From contig NC_092577.1 of the NCBI RefSeq assembly GCF_037975245.1, positions 3,925,501 through 3,989,500 on the forward strand: a stretch of DNA of 64,000 bases, read 5' to 3'. The number at the start of each line of letters is the position of its first letter. The first letter of the stretch is position 1. Of the stretch, positions 25,437-38,344 are shown in pieces. Both the position numbers and the translations under genes were made by a program. The notes under the pieces are model-generated. The model was given only the letters and a program-made list of their open reading frames with translations, did no database searches and was not told the DNA's origin. Source of the stretch: Apostichopus japonicus (Eukaryota > Echinodermata > Holothuroidea > Aspidochirotida > Stichopodidae).

Positions 25437-26090
25437 AAACCAGAACAGCTGTAGAAAGCTCTGCTAGCACTCTCAATGTCTTTACTTCAACTTTAACACA
25501 TCAAGACCCAAAACGTCCGCCTAAAGTCATCCTATTTGCCTGTATATAAACTAAGCCAAGGGCGTAGGAACCGGGGGCTGGGGGGCGCCAGCGCCCCCCC
25601 CAGTGAAAAATATGGGGGGCGGAAGTATCATTCCGCCCCCCCCCCCCCGCTTCGCAAGTCAGAAAACCCCTTTTAATGAGAACAAAATCTCATTTGGAGC
25701 ACCAAATTGGATCTAAGGCCAGGTGAAAATGCAAAATTATTTACACGGATTGGGTGTTGAAGTGTGCTATATTGCACCAAATTGCATCTGAGGCCACCTG
25801 GAAATGCAAAAAAAATCCAAGGGGACATCCCCTCCCCTTAGCTCCCTCCCCCAGGCCGGCCATCAGTCTTCAGCCCCCCCACTCAAAAGTACCTTCCTAC
25901 GCCACTGTACTAAGCTGATGAAAATCAGTAATTCATATTAACCAGAACATGTAGGAAGCTCTGCTAGTACTCCAATGTTTTCTTTTTCTTTACTTGGGCT
26001 TCAAACACATCGAGACTAAACTTCCGCCTTAAGTCATCCTCTCTGCCTGTATCTATACTAAGCTGATGAAAATCAATAATTTATATTAAA
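25437..26090 (+). repeat. Tandem segmental duplication, one copy interrupted by a hAT element
   Basis: The blocks AACCAGAACA, GCTCTGCTAG, AAGTCATCCT, TGCCTGTAT and ACTAAGC...TGATGAAAATCA occur once around 25437-25556 plus 25908-25940, and again at about 25941-26085 uninterrupted. The second copy preserves the site without the inserted element. Confidence 0.8.
25557..25907. mobile_element. hAT-type non-autonomous transposon, 351 bases
   Basis: The ends CAAGGGCGTAGGAACC and (inward from the right) CAGTGGCGTAGGAAGG form imperfect inverted repeats. The flanks AACTAAGC and TACTAAGC match at 7 of 8. The neighbouring duplicate copy near 26060 has a single TACTAAGC with no insert, confirming the borders. 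The interior contains GC-rich tracts and the GATGCAATTTGGTGC block. Confidence 0.88.
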
Positions 26091-26454
26091 TCACTGGGAT
26101 TTGTGCAAAAATCCAAGTTCTGTCCGTTAAACCGATGAACACAAATTTGACTGGAAACTCCTCAGACAATATTTGATGCCGATTATCCGGTAAAGGACAG
26201 TATGATCATGTTAACATGTTAACATGTTCAACTATATATATCCATAGGAAAGTGTTCCGTTGTAGGTATTCACACGTGTGTTGCCATGGTAATTGCAAGG
26301 CATATCCCCATAGTTTATATATACACACACAAAGCATAGAGACAATGACCTTTCGAAACCATTAAAACAAACCATTTTTTAAGTGTAGGCGAAAAGTTCT
26401 TTTTGAAGTCATCCAAAACAGTGACGAGATTTCAATCTTGGGGGCACAGGTGGA

Positions 26455-26765
26455 GGCACAGCACTTAATGAGGGGCACAATGTTTATTGTGAATGCCGTC
26501 CTGCAAGGAGGGGTCTAAGGGGAGGGGGTGTCAAATTTGTGATTAATCAAGGGTCCTTAGATGCAATTTGGTGCTATATTATGTAACTTGAAGTAACTTT
26601 ATGTTCAAGAATTTTCGGGCTCATTCTGTCCGATATTTATGTTTTTAATTGAGGCAGATGAAATTTTTGTTTGAGTATTTTTTTAACACTTCAAATCGCA
26701 TCTGGGGGCACATGGGGACGACACAATTTTTTAGGGGGGGCACATCCCCCAGGCCAATAAGTGAT
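26455..26765. mobile_element. Diverged relative of the 25557 hAT family
   Basis: Shares TTAGATGCAATTTGGTGCTA, AAATCGCATCTGGGGGCAC and the CATCCCCCAGGCC block with the 23370 and 25557 copies. Ends and target duplication could not be set, so the limits are approximate. Confidence 0.5.
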
Positions 26766-26769
26766 GTGA

Positions 26770-29597
26770 GATAAAACACATTAATTGTTGACAATTGACA
26801 CAAAGAGACATGATCTGTAAAGAATGATCTGTAGCTCAGGTATTCAAGTGGTTTTACTCTGTCCCAGATGATCTACCGTAGTCCTTATAGTTGTTGACGA
26901 TGGATTTTGGTGTGGGGCTGTGTGAGCCTGTGTCAATTAGAAGAAACAGTTCTCTTCACATTTGTATATGTGTTTACCGTTTCCAGCAATTTTACCAAAC
27001 TTGTTGATTTGTCGGGACTAAATATATTATTTCAAAAAAAGGGGGAAACACAAAAGCAAAGGAACAAAAGAAAAGGACACTGGTATTATCTAGGTTAGGA
27101 TATTAATGATCGCGTTACCTAAATACATAGCCTACTATAGGTTTATTTAGTTTGGTGTCGTAATCTATATCTGGTTTAGGCTACATATTATGCCTGATAA
27201 ACAATCAAAGCTTTGCCAGATCAAACCGGAAGAAAAAACGGAAGCTTCGAAACTTGGCTTCATTCCATGGCACAGAATCTTGAAATCAGTCTTGTTCTGG
27301 CAATAACGTCCATCGCTTCCGTCTACTACAGTCAGTCACGTTCACTTCCCAAAAAATGGGAATTTTTTTCTATTTTCAGAATGATTCGAACACGGTTTGC
27401 TTTATGTTATATCATTTGTATCATGGCCTAGTGTAGACAGGTTGACGGTATGGGATAAGTTTTGGCTATATAAATCAACAATGTACTTATAAGGTGTCAC
27501 CGTGTGGCAGTATGACCTACGTCACTCCAATCAGCAATTGTCGTTTGTATCAGGCCTACATCACCAACTAGCCCAAGGAAGGAAAGTTTCCTAAAGTACA
27601 CATTACGTTAAACTTCGCGAAAACGTTCCCTGTTAAGTTTCGATAATGAAACCCGAAGGGTAGGCCCTGTTATTTTGCTGTACACGTGTAAACTATAGAT
27701 CACATGTTTTAGTAGACGTACGCATCTAGCCTATTACATATTAGCAATAGGCATATATATATATATATATATATATATAAGCTGCTCGGGCCTATAGTGA
27801 TTCGATCTTTTACTTGCTGTAACACCGTAATGATCACGTGGTTACAGTCCTGAACGTCACACGGGACACAAGTGAGTTTACGAAAGTTAAAAGTTTCGTT
27901 GGTATAACGCCTATGTAGTCACAGGCTACCTATCACCTTTATCATTCCTTAGTTTATACACGTCGGTTGAAAAACATGGAATAATTTGTGAAAGTTTCAA
28001 ACACGCTTTTGTGTTATATATTTGTGTAGCTCGTTGTGAGAAGCCATGGATTGGAGCCCGTTACCCTTATTTCGTGAGTTGAATTTTGCACCAAGTTGCA
28101 CAAATATAATAAACAAAGACTCGCGTCTTGAGATCATTGTATATACTGAACTTCGTGTTGAACAAGACTGCAATCTTGTAGTTTGTATACAATTAAAAAA
28201 AAACCACATACAGTTGTTAACGACAACAACGCTTAAAAGAGTGACTACCTAGTCACCATTTATAGTGTAAGGTTCCATGTGTAACTTAATTTGACGTTTA
28301 CAACCGTACTGATCAGATACATGATAAGATAACCTGAATGATAGGATACTATACATTACTTAAAGCTAAAACAGTTACATTTATGGTGTATTATAAGGCA
28401 CCCGCTGTTGTATAGCTTTGTTGATAATTGGCTTGAAAATAAACACGGTATAACGAATAAGAGCAACGATGTTAACAACACGATTTCAAGATTACAGCTA
28501 AACCCTGTGATGTGATATATAATATTAAATGTTAAAGACATGTGTGCAGGCACCGTTGGCTGAGTTTGTACTTTTTAACCATAAGTTAATAGTTGCTCAA
28601 TTAGCATATATAGTCAGTGTAGTTAAATATGTCAAAGCAAATTAGAAATGCGCCCGTCCATCAGCGGCATAACCCCAGGGAGTTGAGACGGGGAGAGGAG
28701 CCGGGCCCTGGAGTCTTAGAAGGGCCGAGCCTTATTAAAGAGAAAACACGATGCAAACAGCATATAACGTTCAACGTGACATGTTTAGTACAAACAAGAT
28801 CTCTTTGCGTTTGTGCGGCTATGTTAGAAAATAAACTTACTATTACTACAACAAATACGCCATTACAATAATACAGCCTCGACCTGTTCCCATATTGTCC
28901 CAATTATCGGCGAAAACCTGGTTTTATTGATTCGAATGTAACTGGCTAACACTACTACACTAGATGAACTAAACTATCCTCTCTCAAAAGATGTATATGG
29001 TAGGAAAATCACCTGGCCACAGTGAATGGTTTCTCTCTTCGCTCGCTAAGTTCGGGGCCATAGTTTATCTCAACGGTATGTCATAAAACAATTCTTGCAA
29101 AGGAGACAAAATAAATTAGAAAAAAAGATGACGCATAGGAAATTAACGTTTATGAAGAACAGTTGTCATTATAACTCAGAAACAGGGACCAATCGCTCGG
29201 ATGCATATGGTGGTAAATTTAAAAATTGCTTCTTCTCATTACTTTATTATTTATCTGAAGTTGAACGGAAACATCACCATGTACTCAAATGTACCCTACA
29301 GGTCTACTGACTGAAACGATGTGTTTATGGTTTAACATAGGCTTTTATCCAGAACAGTCAAACCACACCATTTCCTCCCTGTAAGCAACGGATATTATCG
29401 TCGACCAATAACCATCATACCGTATAACTTAGTCGTGATATACAATAATATCAGAAGGACGTTTTAAATGTCGTATCTATAGTTAAGAGTTTTGTCACAT
29501 CTGGTAAATTCAGGAAAGGAAAATTATCGACTTATTTGACCTAAAGGTTGCAAGCGCTCATTCTTTGGAGCTAGAAGGTTCTTTAGTTTATATTTTC

Positions 29598-29632
<35 letters not shown>

Positions 29633-30720
29633 ACAGCTATGGTTTTAATATTTCCCAAGAATGGAGGAAGCTAACAGAAGCTACTCTTTTCAAACCCATA
29701 TCGATGTCATGATGAACGGTATTACGAGTATGTTTGTCGGACTCTGCTCAACAACACTGGAAAGGAATTGGTTTGAATATGCCAAGAGGGTATGGGTACG
29801 GTTGAACGGGGAACACAAAAGGTTGTGCCGTTGGTCGGACATTCTCACGGCCACATCAACCCCTTCGCACTGTATACATGTATTGATATGCGTGTTAATT
29901 TCCATAATAATCCCATTGGGGCTGAGACTTGTAGAGGGGTACGTATATAAACTAGTCGTGTGATGTAGCATATAAATTACCAGTCGCCGGTATTCTAATT
30001 CGCTATCATATCTTTGTAATCTCGTGCTCGTAACACTCAGTGACATTTTGACAACATTGTGCGTTATAATGACGACAGTTCACTTGTACAGGTACTCACA
30101 TCAACTTGGGGAACTCTAATCGTTCTCATGCTGTTGTACTCGTTCTACAAGTTCTTTGGGGTTAAGTGAATACGAAACGAGAATTGCTTCAGTCCAACAC
30201 TTGTAGAACGTAAGGTAACGTTTGAGTCGCGCTTGCGGGTGAGTAAAGCTAAGAACAGGTGCACATGGGCAGCAACGGTAAATACTATATTGATGACAAC
30301 ATTGGTGACATTCCTGAGAACGCGTTCATGTCAGAACGTGATTGACCATTCCAAAATAAAGGTTAAAAGGTGCATGCTCTACAAAGCTCCTATGTGATTA
30401 AATTCTGACCTATCATGGCCCTTGTAAATGCCGTATGTCCTTGTAGCCTAGCTTTACAGCCTACACAACAGCAGTAATTAATCGCTCACGTGGTCACTTT
30501 CATGTGAACCCGATCTCAGTTGAAAGCGTCTGTAGTGCATGGTTTACGGTAAACGCTAAAAATTATATGAGAGAAGTTTGATTGGGATTCTTCTTACCTA
30601 TCACACACGAACAGAGGGATTATATGAGAAAGTACAACATGCCATGCAACCTCAGTCTTTGCTAGAATTGCGTATAAACATCCTCTGTGAGGGTGATAAT
30701 GATGACGATTGTGATGACGA
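26770..30720. other. Intergenic stretch with two simple repeats
   Basis: (AT)n at 27752-27779 and (TG)n at 29600-29631. Frames such as 29661-29963 (100 codons, with a hydrophobic segment) overlap an equally long frame on the other strand and show no recognisable domain, so they are not annotated as genes. Confidence 0.5.
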
Positions 30721-30724
30721 TGGC

Positions 30725-31030
<306 letters not shown>

Positions 31031-31099
31031 ATAATGATGATCACAGACCATCATCGTCGTCGTCGTCTTCATCATTTTGCTCCCAACAATCAATATCTA

Positions 31100-32465
31100 G
31101 GACTATCAGATGTAGTAGGCCAGTATCGATATATCAGCTATGTTCTATACATGTGGTGAATCGCTTTCGGTGGTGAATATTCCACAGATTGTTTGATTTC
31201 CGCTGTAGACACTTTGTGTTGATACACAAATCATTGCTGAAAAATGAAAAGTCAAGGTTAAACTTTCGCTTGAACTTCTTAACTTACTGCATGGAAGTAG
31301 ATGTATTAACACATTCTCTTTTGTGCTCACAATTTATGTATACAGGTATAGAGACTTTGTGCTGGTTTGTAACATATGCTGATTCCAAGTCGGAATTAAG
31401 AGTAATACTCGATAATGTTCATAATCCAGATAGATTAGCGAGTCATGGTATAGAGTCTGTTAAAATAACTTGAGTGGAACGTGACCTTATAAAAACTTGC
31501 TGTGTTTCGCAACTATAAAGTTATGCAGTCATCTAATATTCTTACCCAGAAGCCTCGGGAGCCAGCTCGTTTTCCGAGGACAATAACATCACTGTGCACT
31601 TTTTATTTTTCCTTGACTGTAATATTAACATTAGAAAACAAGTTTTGCCCCATACCAATTTTCTGGCTCCTCTTGCATTTCTGACAGGGCCCCTCTTAAT
31701 TACTCTGGGTCCCGTGGGTGTGGCCATCTAACCCCCTGATCCAAACTCGTCAGTTCTGGTCTAACTCGTTTAATCGAGCATTTCTTATCCCCTTCACAAA
31801 GAGTTGCAGAACCAACCAGACCAGTGAATTAGCTGTGATACTATATAGATATAGCCTAACTATCAGAGCCTAAATATCAGAGGAATACATCCCCCTATCA
31901 CACCCCCCCCCCCCCACAAGGACGGAAATATATACGATGTTAAACTGCATTCTTATATTGAATATCACGCAGTATATATGGTGACCATACCAAAGGCTTT
32001 ATCTGGAACCAAACTATAACAATATCGTGTGGTCTGCCACAGGGCTATAAAATTCTTTCCGAATACTAATCTATTGGAAGCCAATCATGCAAAAAGTAGG
32101 CATATTTTATCTGTTCAGCTTTAAAATACTTACAATATTTGGCATTCCATAACTCTGTTCAATTACACATGTATGGATTACAATAGATGTATTCTTCAAA
32201 ACTACAGCAGGGCTAATCGTTGTTGTGGTAAACTTATCTAAAAAACAATAGTGTTTAGAAAACCCTACGTGTAGTGTTTCCATCCTATTATGATACACGC
32301 CCTAGCCGTACCTGATACTGTATTGAAAATATTCTAAAAATTTCTGAGAAACAATAACCACGAACAATGGACTGTTGCTTTTCCAGACCAATCGCACTCC
32401 CCTCCCCCTTCAACTCTCCCCTTCCCTCAACAAGCGCGTGTTTGGCTGCCAACGTCAAAAAACAT
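31100..32465. other. Intergenic stretch without recognised gene
   Basis: Includes a C-rich tract near 31905 and GC-rich fragments at 31545-31730 that look like old transposon debris. No intact feature was found. Confidence 0.45.
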
Positions 32466-32469
32466 TAAG

Positions 32470-32960
32470 ACATTGTATACCATGATAGCATCATAGCATC
32501 ACCAATATAGCACAATGCCATTATAGCATTATCGTGATGCAATCGTAGCATTGTACCATCAAAACGTCATTACATATCATATAGAGAACAAATCTCTGTT
32601 ACATATATGTTCACAGCATGATTCCATCATCTCATCATAGCATCTTGCCAAAATAGCATTCATATCATGCCACCCTATCATCATGCCATCGTAGCATGAC
32701 AATTCCTACGATCATCGTGAACATCAATACATCACATTTACACTATCATAGCATCATAAATCATAGCATCAAGCACCATACCATCATTGTATGATGGTAT
32801 CATAGCAACATCATCATAACATTATGGCATAATAACTTCGTAACATCACAAGATGTTACCGTCATAGCATCATGCCATCATAGCATCGCCAACGTAATCA
32901 ACATGGATACATAATGCCATCATAACATGTTGCCATAATAGAAGCTTGCCACTCGTATAG
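32470..32960 (+). repeat. Irregular array of CATAGCATCAT-type motifs
   Basis: The motifs ATCATAGCATC, ATGCCATCATAGC and CATAACAT recur dozens of times with variable 9-14 base spacing. This is a highly degenerate simple-sequence array without a fixed period. Confidence 0.75.
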
Positions 32961-32969
32961 CAGCATAAC

Positions 32970-35457
32970 ACCATACCATTACAAAGATCACGTAGGCCAT
33001 ATTGAGAACGTTTAATGAACGAGAATGAAATCATTTCGGTGCAGTAGTTTGATTTGTATTTGTGGAGAATTAACGCTTGATATGGCCCTTAAATATCAGC
33101 TACTTATAATATATAATGCCTGGAGTTTCTCCCCCTTCTTGTATACCATAGTTGCAGACTTCCCATGCTTTATTTTGATGGACCTGGTTACTTCGTATTT
33201 AATATTGACTTTTGACACTCCCGGTCTTTTCTTATCGTTTATTCACTGGTGCGTAGAAGAATGTGGGTGGCTCAAACAACTATACAGGAGTAATTCTTTT
33301 GCCTGGAAATTTCATAGGAATTGATGTGTGTTGTTTGATGTCAATAGTATTATAGTAACCTATATAAATTGTTAATAATAAAACATATTGTGCTTGTAAG
33401 TGTCGGGTAAATACACTTAGTATCTAGTATCGTTGCTAATTTAATGCCTTAACTTGTGTATTCTCGTCAAAACTAACACAGGTCTACTATACTTTTCAGA
33501 CTGAAAAAAAAATTAAACACTTTATGTTGATGGGGGGTCTTGGACGCTTTCATGGCAGGTGTATTTGCCATTGTATTGTACATTTAATATAGATGACGTC
33601 TTTTACCACAGCTTTTGAAAACTGCCAGCAATTGTGTAGCTTTGCACGATACGATTATTTACATGTGTTTTCAATACAGCAACAAACAAGTAACAAGTTG
33701 TATACGCATGTACGCAAAGCGTAGATTTGTAATCCCGGTGTGCTCTTTGGACTGTGCATAAAGACCCCCTACATACAGTGTATAGCTTTCTTAACCTTAT
33801 CCCAATGAAGCTTATCGACATATCTCCAACTCGCATGGGTCATCTTGGACCAGGTGTAGTGTATTCCTTTTACTAGACTCCAGTAAATACCAAACATATC
33901 TGTTTCCAGTTTGCATTTTCAGTATTAGTTAAGACTGGCCCCTCAGTATCCCTTCCTGCAAGTCCACCAGATCCCACCGACCCACCCTCTATCCCTAACC
34001 CCTCACCCCACTCTTCCCCACCTATATAAGTCGACTTCTCGTTCTAATATTACAAATTAACCAATAGCCGGTTGTACTTCATGTATGCCCAGCATATCGG
34101 CGAGCCGTCTTCGTAGTTTATCGGGTACGTTAATCGTGGACACTACAGCATATGCTTGGCTCTTGTTATTTGTCTATTTTACTTTGAGGTTAAAAGTTCG
34201 TCTTGGTTGTCTGGCAAGGTCCACACTAAACTTAAGTTTATTATAAGTATATAAATAAATATTTCAACCTTGTTCTAGGTTAACCATGACCTTAAATCCA
34301 CGATATTTCTAAATTTTACGTTTATTTGTTTGGTTTTGGTATTTCACACTTCGATGGACACACGCAGACGGAAATTTAATTACGTTACGGTATTGATAAA
34401 TCGTAGGTTACAGGCACGTATACGTTGTCTCTGTTTTGTAGTCCTGTCTCAGTAAAAGATGCACTGTGATTTAGTCTTGTGATTGCGCCTGTGCAGAGGG
34501 AGCTACAAGGTATATCGGTATCAAAATTATAGGCCATGGTGAAAGGAATGAGTCACCCTCAAGTTCAAATTTAAATATAGAAAGCTTTTGATGAGCTCAC
34601 CATGTCACATTTATCCGGATCGACGTTTGGTCACTGGTATACAACGTGATGTAACCATGGGGATTTTGTAGCAAGAAAGGGAAAATGAGGTTATAAAGGA
34701 GGAGGGGTGAGAGACCGAGGGAAAAGGGGGTAGGTTAATGTTCTATTACTAGTAGCAGCACCGGCCTACCTCATTGAAAAGACAACTTAAAATGTCCATA
34801 TCATATAACTCTGTTGTTTAGGAATGCTTGAAAGTGCGCTCTGAACAACAAGTTCGCAGATGTACTCTTGCATAAAATAATTTTACCCTGACTAAGCTTG
34901 GATACTGTGGTACATGTGGGGTTGTACACCCAAGCCCCTTCTTTTCATTCCCACTCAGGAAGTTAGTGTAGATGTAAACACAGCCTTGCGTGTATATACC
35001 TAATTATACACCTATAGACCTAATTTATAGCCTTTAATTTCAGCATGCACAACTTCACGTCTACAATTTTTTTCTTTTTGGCAAACATCTTCTCAGCATA
35101 TTAATAACGAAGAGCATGCAGGTTTATTGATTTGAGAAAAAAACTCAAACCAGTAAGGGATGTATACTGTTTTGAGCATAAGTCGTACTTTTTTTTTAAC
35201 TTCAGCAATCACTCACGCTGCACTTTCATTAACCGACAATATAATGTTCGATCAACGGTAATGATTGAATGGCCCCGTCTGTGACCTACACGATTAAATT
35301 CATATTAATATTAGAGAGGGATAAATAGGGCACATACGGGGAAAACCGACCAAAAGTAAACTTCCTGTCTATGGGACGCCAAATGTATACAAGCGGTTGT
35401 ATGTGTGCAGGAGTTAAGGATTCTCTGGATTTACAAGCTATCTCCGCTCCGCACCTC
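32970..35457. other. Intergenic stretch without recognised gene
   Basis: AT-rich DNA. The frame at 33025-33324 (99 codons) is hydrophobic but has no domain, duplicated strand support or splice signals. Nothing else stands out. Confidence 0.45.
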
Positions 35458-35466
35458 GACCCGCCC

Positions 35467-35722
35467 GCGTAATTTTTTTTCCCAGGACGAACGTGGGTTT
35501 CAGGTTTTTCTGGAATTTACAAATTCGTTTGAAATCAGGGTTAGGGTTTAGAAAGTGGGTTAAGGATCCAATATCAATGAAAATGAAGGATTGTCGTTCA
35601 TAATCTGGGGTCAAAACTAGGAAAAAAGATTCACAACATGTTTTTTGAAAAGCGTCACATGTTTGGAATCCAGGGATTTAATTGGCCGATGCCCACGTTC
35701 GTCCTGGGAAAAAAAAATACGC
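35467..35722. mobile_element. Short inverted-repeat transposon with 9 bp target duplication (Mutator-like size)
   Basis: 31-base terminal inverted repeats differ at one position: GCGTAATTTTTTTT then CCCAGGACGAACGTGGG on the left, the inverse on the right. They are flanked by a perfect 9-base direct repeat GACCCGCCC (35458-35466 and 35723-35731). A 9 bp duplication is typical of Mutator-like elements, though other classes also give 9. There is no coding capacity. Confidence 0.88.
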
Positions 35723-36580
35723 GACCCGCCCACGTGCAAACCCACCGGCTTTCAAGAAAGAAAAAGATAACAAGTGTCAAATACAAAAATTATAAAAAAG
35801 ATACAAGCAAATACCAAACGATGTCATATACCACAGCTGTAATGAACCAGAAGAAATTGTTCGTATAAATTTCCGTTATGTTATATAAATTTCCGTTATG
35901 TTGAATCTTCATTTTTCAAACGTTTACGTCATTGACTATATTGATATCTTTGTTCACATTGGAAAGGTCTATAATGAACCTTTCATAGCAAGTTTGATCT
36001 GTAAACATATCCGGAACTGAATATTAACGATGTTTCTATAATGCGACATAAATTTCTAAGTTCAACGTATTATCACTATATAGACCAGGCTAAGATCATA
36101 AAGTAATGATTTGATAATCATATTCATTATTCACCTTGTTTGTCTTAACAGATTGCAAGGTCAACAGTATTTGCCCCAACAGACCAAGAATGCTAAAAGA
36201 TTGAACCTACTTTCTATAGAGGCTCTGGTCCTCCAAATTATTCAATATTTAGACAATTGAATGTGACAGTATGGAGAACTATACCATCACGAGAGTTATA
36301 GTAAACTGTTTGCTGAAAGTTTTCTAGCATATTTGGTAGCAATACTGATGACCTTTTAGTTATGTTCAGTTAAATGCTCCATTGGAGGTTCTTGAATAAG
36401 GTAGTATCTCGTGCAATTAACTGGTATATGGTCTCGACCTATTACTTCATAATATAGAAACAACGTTTCTCCCGATTCTTCAATGCAAAGTAGACTGGAC
36501 TATTTCATTCATTTGAATTTTTTTCTTTTTTTCGAAAGGTAAAAAATACTTTCAAGAATCCAAGCCTGTGTGTGAGTTTT

Positions 36581-38230
36581 CGTTTAAAGACCTAAACGTT
36601 TAAACGGCCGATTTTTCGTTCGTTTAAACGTTTAAACGTTTAAACGTTCGCGAATATCGCGAGAAAACGCCGAGTATAAAGGCGTGGGGTCCAGGGGACC
36701 GCCCTAGGGCCCTGGTGGGGCGAAGACCCTGGAAAAGGAAAAGGAATTTTTTGCGTGTCTGGCGATAAAAAAATTCGCAGTTGAGGATGCAAAATACTGA
36801 CAACTTTTGAATTTAAATTGTCACGAAGCTGATGAAAAATTTTAAATGACAAGTTAGAGTAGCTGTATTATGTTATAAAATGAAAAGAGATTTAATCTGT
36901 TTTACAATCTTTAAAAAGTTTAACTTACAGAATCTCCGATATTATGAAACAAAAAACGTTCGGCAAAGCCCCGTTTCTAGAATGCCTAACAATGAATAGC
37001 GCGCACTAAACGTACATCAGTTTACAACTGCAGTACGGTTTAACCTAACTTAAATACTACGGTAGGATACTGTATATGTGCTCAGAATTTTCCCAGGTAT
37101 CTTGCCAAACAACTGCGCGCTCATCCCCTGTCTAACACCTGTTTGTTAACATTTTTGGCACGTTTCCAAGAAACGTTTCATAGAGTATTGCGAATGATAC
37201 ACGAGGCACAGTTCATACACGCAGCACAAGATATCAAGCTATGGTCATCTTTATTAAAGTAAACCTTGTAATAAAATATGTTTTAGGCCACACGGCATGA
37301 TTAACTAATGCTTAACATTATTTCCATGTTCTTGTAGAAAACGTCAAGTTCGCAAAATACAATTGGTTGTTTTTGTAGTTACGTGAGATCCGTAACAGAC
37401 GAGGTGGTTAGGCTATTTGCTATACACTTAACTGTGGTAGGACATTATTTTTTCCGTAATTTTGGAAATTCTAGAAAATACTTTCTTCCCCCCCCCCCCC
37501 CCCCGCTTAACACCAGATGTGGTCTTACGGTTTATTCATAAATGGGTGTACTAGAGCCTTGTATACATGACATTAGTTGCATTTAGCACGATTTGCCAGT
37601 TTCGCGTGAATTTGTCGAAAGTGTTTTGCTGGATCTTTCGTAAAATTTGAAAGGTGTACCAACTTACTTTTCGTACACAATTGGTAATTTCTCTACTGAT
37701 TTTCAGAGTGTTTTTTTTACGATCTCCAATCGATACATTTCCTTTGATCATGTATTTGAACAACTATTACCAAGTTGAGTATTCGACCCGGTATTGTCTG
37801 GTCGGAGAGTTCAAAGTGATGGACAGGGATTGTAATCATTTCGATCGAACATGCATTGACTGGATTATCTGCGCCGCCGCTGTCGGCTCGATATAAAGTA
37901 CACTTGTGCCGCGAATCAGGAAGTTTTCACAAAAGGATAACAGCGTTCAAGTTAAAGCCATTCATATCGCCGGATACATCGGGGGGGGGGGGGGGGGGGG
38001 ACAAAAGTAGGATTACGTTCGCCGTTTATGATTCGACTGATCGTAAGTTGTTTTGTTATTTCGCGTAGTAGACAAAATAAACACGGGAATTGATACGCGA
38101 TTTTTGCCAATAATTTAATTTTCAGTTGATATGATAGTTTCGTTTAAACGTTCATAAGGTTTTATTAAACGTTTAAACGATGTTTCGTTCGTTTACACGT
38201 TTAAACGTGTAAACGGCACAGCACTAGTGT
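36581..38230. mobile_element. Putative element bounded by TTTAAACG palindrome clusters
   Basis: Clusters of CGTTTAAACG occur at about 36589-36655 and 38140-38216 on either side of 1.5 kb. The sequence TGTGAGT lies just outside both clusters and may be a target duplication. The end sequences themselves do not match well, so the limits are uncertain. Inside are a GC-rich stretch near 36690, a C run near 37490 and a 20-base G run at 37981, with no convincing gene. Confidence 0.45.
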
Positions 38231-38330
38231 GAGTACGTGTGTGTGACACTGTAAATCAAACTTGCCGTCATGTTGCTCATGTCTTTTATAATGAATTGGG
38301 ATATTCATCATCATCGTATAGTGTTGACCC

Positions 38331-38342
38331 TTTTGGCGTTCC
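38331..38342 (-). repeat. Isolated foldback-end motif GGAACGCCAAAA
   Basis: Exact 12-base match to the foldback terminus on the minus strand, followed inward by GGGTC. No tandem arm is obvious beside it. Confidence 0.45.
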
Positions 38343-38344
38343 AA

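Noticed and set aside
29661-30046. Overlapping 100- and 118-codon frames on opposite strands
   Set aside because: Neither has a recognised domain, splice signals or codon bias; mutually overlapping frames of equal quality suggest chance.
32470-32960. CRISPR-like array
   Set aside because: Repeats are very short, irregularly spaced and simple-sequence in nature; the window is eukaryotic.
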